A program made the position numbers and the translations under genes. This document shows positions 6,009-6,927 of a DNA stretch of 6,927 nt, in pieces (the first letter of the stretch is position 1; every line of letters begins with the position of its first letter). This stretch comes from Ruminococcus sp. GTDB taxonomy: Bacteria; Bacillota; Clostridia; Oscillospirales; Ruminococcaceae. The DNA is taken from NCBI GenBank assembly GCA_014799675.1, contig JAAVHM010000121.1, forward strand, positions 1 through 6,927, given 5' to 3'. Under the pieces are notes generated by a model. That model searched no databases and was not told the DNA's origin. It saw only the letters and a list, made by a program, of their open reading frames with translations.

Positions 6009-6242
6009 ATGAAGCGTGAAAATTCAGAATTTGTGAGAACGGGTAAAGGCTTTTCCTATGCGGGATCTTTAACAGTGGCACTGGGCTTGCTTTTCGCTTC
6101 GGAGATATTGTGGGCGGCGGGAGACGGTTTCCCCCTGCAAAGCGTTGCTACCGGTGTTTTCTGCATTATAGCGGGGGCTGTTTTGGTCGTTTACGGACGG
6201 AGAAAAAATATTGGAACAGACTCCGATAAAAACGATACATAA
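6009..6242 (+). CDS. Small two-helix membrane protein of unknown function
   Basis: The 77-residue product has two hydrophobic stretches, about 17-36 (YAGSLTVALGLLFASEILWA) and 46-63 (ATGVFCIIAGAVLVVYG). A short charged N-terminus (MKRENSEFVRTGKG) precedes them, and a polar tail with RRKN follows. The positive residues at both ends suggest a hairpin with both ends in the cytoplasm. A strong GGAGG at 5996-6000, eight bases from the ATG, and an orderly coding pattern argue that it is real. It is the last gene of the plus-strand run. No family is recognised. It could be a helper of the membrane protein upstream, but only position suggests this. Confidence 0.78.
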   Translation: MKRENSEFVRTGKGFSYAGSLTVALGLLFASEILWAAGDGFPLQSVATGVFCIIAGAVLVVYGRRKNIGTDSDKNDT

Positions 6243-6249
6243 ATTTATT

Positions 6250-6318
6250 TGTAGGGGCGGGGTTTTCCCGCCCGTGATGCAGTTTTACGTCAACGGGACG
6301 GGAAACCCGTCCCCTACA
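6250..6318. repeat. REP-like element: two inverted hairpins with TGTAGGGG ends
   Basis: The 69-bp element starts TGTAGGGG (6250-6257) and ends CCCCTACA (6311-6318), an exact inverted terminal repeat. Each half is itself a hairpin: GGGCGGG/CCCGCCC with loop GTTTT (6255-6273) and GGGACGGG/CCCGTCCC with loop AAA (6295-6313). The two halves are inverted, slightly diverged copies of each other around a 21-base centre. This is the layout of paired REP units or a tiny MITE. It has no coding capacity and lies between the last plus-strand gene and its terminator. Confidence 0.8.
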
Positions 6319-6360
6319 GATACGTAACCATATAAATTTTTATCACCTTTTAAAAAAATT

Positions 6361-6391
6361 AAAGTGAGATCGCACATGATCTCACTTTTTT
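6361..6391. terminator. Bidirectional terminator between convergent genes
   Basis: An 11-bp perfect stem AAAGTGAGATC/GATCTCACTTT (6361-6371 and 6378-6388) closes loop GCACAT. On the plus strand it is followed by T through 6391. On the minus strand it is followed by AATTTTTTTA (6351-6360). It therefore can stop the plus-strand operon and the minus-strand regulator. The regulator's TAA stop (6390-6392) overlaps the plus-strand T tract. Confidence 0.92.
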
Positions 6392-6722
6392 ATTTTACGG
6401 CGTTTATCATTGCGCGGAGAAGCTCGATAAATTCCTTTTTGCCCGAGGCGGAAAGCTTTTCGGTAATGTCAAGCAGTTCCCGCTGTTCACGGGTCAGGCT
6501 GCTGTGGGTAAGTCCCCGCTTGTCGTTGGTCAGTCCCGCTATATAGTCGAGGCTGACGTTGTAGTATTTTGCGAGGGCGATTGCGCGATTAAATGCTATT
6601 TCATTTGCTCCCTTTTCGTATAAGTTGTAATACTTCTTTTTCGTGCCGAGATAATTTACAATTTCCTTTTTTGACTTGCCGCTTTCTTTTCGTAAGATTT
6701 TTATTTTGGGGTAATACGCCAT
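6390..6722 (-). CDS. XRE-family (Cro/CI-type) helix-turn-helix transcriptional regulator
   Basis: This 110-residue protein carries an HTH_3 domain at about 5-64: KIKILRKESGKSKKEIVNYLG, then TKKKYYNLYEKGANEI as turn and recognition helix with the family's YEKG signature, then ALAKYYNVSLDYIAGLTND, the typical closing helix. Residues 75-110 form a predicted helical tail (REQRELLDITEKL, KKEFIELLRAMI), which may drive dimer formation. AAAGGAGG at 6732-6739 (read on the minus strand), nine bases from ATG, decides the start. The gene stands alone, convergent to the plus-strand operon, and shares its terminator. Its targets are not visible; autoregulation is common for this type. The recognition region is unusually lysine- and tyrosine-rich (TKKKYYN). 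Confidence 0.94.
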   Translation of the reverse strand: MAYYPKIKILRKESGKSKKEIVNYLGTKKKYYNLYEKGANEIAFNRAIALAKYYNVSLDYIAGLTNDKRGLTHSSLTREQRELLDITEKLSASGKKEFIELLRAMINAVK

Positions 6723-6755
6723 AATACCTTACCTCCTTTTAATTTAGTGTAGCAT

Positions 6756-6784
6756 ATATTATTGTTTAAGTGTGAAAAATTCAA
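6756..6784 (-). promoter_or_regulatory. Candidate sigma-A promoter of the XRE gene
   Basis: Read on the minus strand, TTGAAT (6779-6784) is followed after exactly 17 bases by TAATAT (6756-6761). Each box matches the consensus at four or more of six positions. Transcription would start near 6749, leaving a leader of about 27 bases that includes the strong ribosome site. Confidence 0.55.
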
Positions 6785-6787
6785 GAT

Positions 6788-6821
6788 ATTTGATTACTTT
6801 TTAATTTGAAAATCATCAAAT
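6788..6821. promoter_or_regulatory. Inverted repeat upstream of the XRE promoter
   Basis: ATTTGAT (6788-6794) and its exact reverse complement ATCAAAT (6815-6821) flank a 20-base AT-rich centre that also contains ATTTGAA (6804-6810). The repeat sits just upstream of the -35 box. Such half-sites could bind the regulator or another factor, but in AT-rich DNA chance repeats are common. The rest of 6822-6893 shows nothing further. Confidence 0.25.
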
Positions 6822-6893
6822 GTCATGTATTTTGGAATAAATTTCCTCGTATTTGTAAGAAATACAGCAATACATTTATCGCATGAATTATTT

Positions 6894-6927
6894 TGTAGGG
6901 GCGCATTCCATATGCGCCCGCTGAAAA
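6894..6927 (+). repeat. Partial REP-like hairpin repeat at the window edge
   Basis: TGTAGGGGCG begins at 6894 and a perfect 8-bp stem GGGCGCAT/ATGCGCCC (6899-6906 and 6912-6919) with loop TCCAT follows, then CG. This is the same plan as the left half of the 6250-6318 element, with a different hairpin core. The second half, if present, lies beyond the window. Confidence 0.6.

Noticed and set aside
5782..6081. Minus-strand frame covering the heptamer array at 5944-5978.
   Set aside because: The repeat has a period of seven and reads through by chance; no ribosome site and no coding pattern.
6364..6546. Plus-strand frame opposite the XRE gene.
   Set aside because: It begins inside the terminator stem and lies antisense to a well-supported regulator.

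Overview
The window looks like ordinary chromosome from a Gram-positive anaerobe of the Clostridia, probably near Ruminococcaceae/Oscillospiraceae. Support comes from AGGAGG-type ribosome binding sites, tRNAs with encoded CCA ends, a TypA GTPase and a YqeG phosphatase of Firmicutes type, moderate GC in genes and AT-rich gaps. The genus assignment is inference. There is no phage, integrase, plasmid or CRISPR signal.

Layout. Positions 1-49 hold the 3' part of a tRNA-Thr(TGT). A 101-bp spacer with a five-unit heptamer array leads to tRNA-Tyr(GTA) at 151-234, which is closed by a clean intrinsic terminator at 244-270. typA/bipA follows at 404-2227. The gap 2228-2496 is densely structured: a second five-unit heptamer array at the typA stop, two hairpins, a 19-T homopolymer run, and a TATAAT box directly after the run.

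From 2497 to 6242 five plus-strand genes follow with short gaps (26, 48, 14 and 67 bp) and are likely one transcription unit. They encode a TraX-family membrane protein, an unrecognised cytoplasmic protein of 235 aa, a YqeG-family HAD phosphatase, a two-pass membrane protein carrying a cytoplasmic DUF1963/YwqG-like domain, and a small two-helix membrane protein. A third heptamer array sits at the stop codon of the fourth of these genes. After 6242 come a palindromic repeat made of two inverted hairpins (6250-6318) and a terminator (6361-6391). The terminator serves both this unit and the convergent minus-strand XRE-family regulator at 6390-6722. The regulator has its own plausible promoter. 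The window ends in what looks like the first half of another TGTAGGGG hairpin repeat.

How the genes work together is not clear. typA and the tRNAs are housekeeping translation genes. The TraX-to-small-membrane-protein block has an envelope flavour (three of five products are membrane proteins), but no defined pathway can be read from it.

I found no complete novel system. The most notable signals are the heptamer arrays, all five units long and two of them matching unit by unit next to TGA stops; the 19-T run in a promoter spacer ahead of the TraX-like gene; and the fusion of a DUF3592-like membrane module to a DUF1963 domain.
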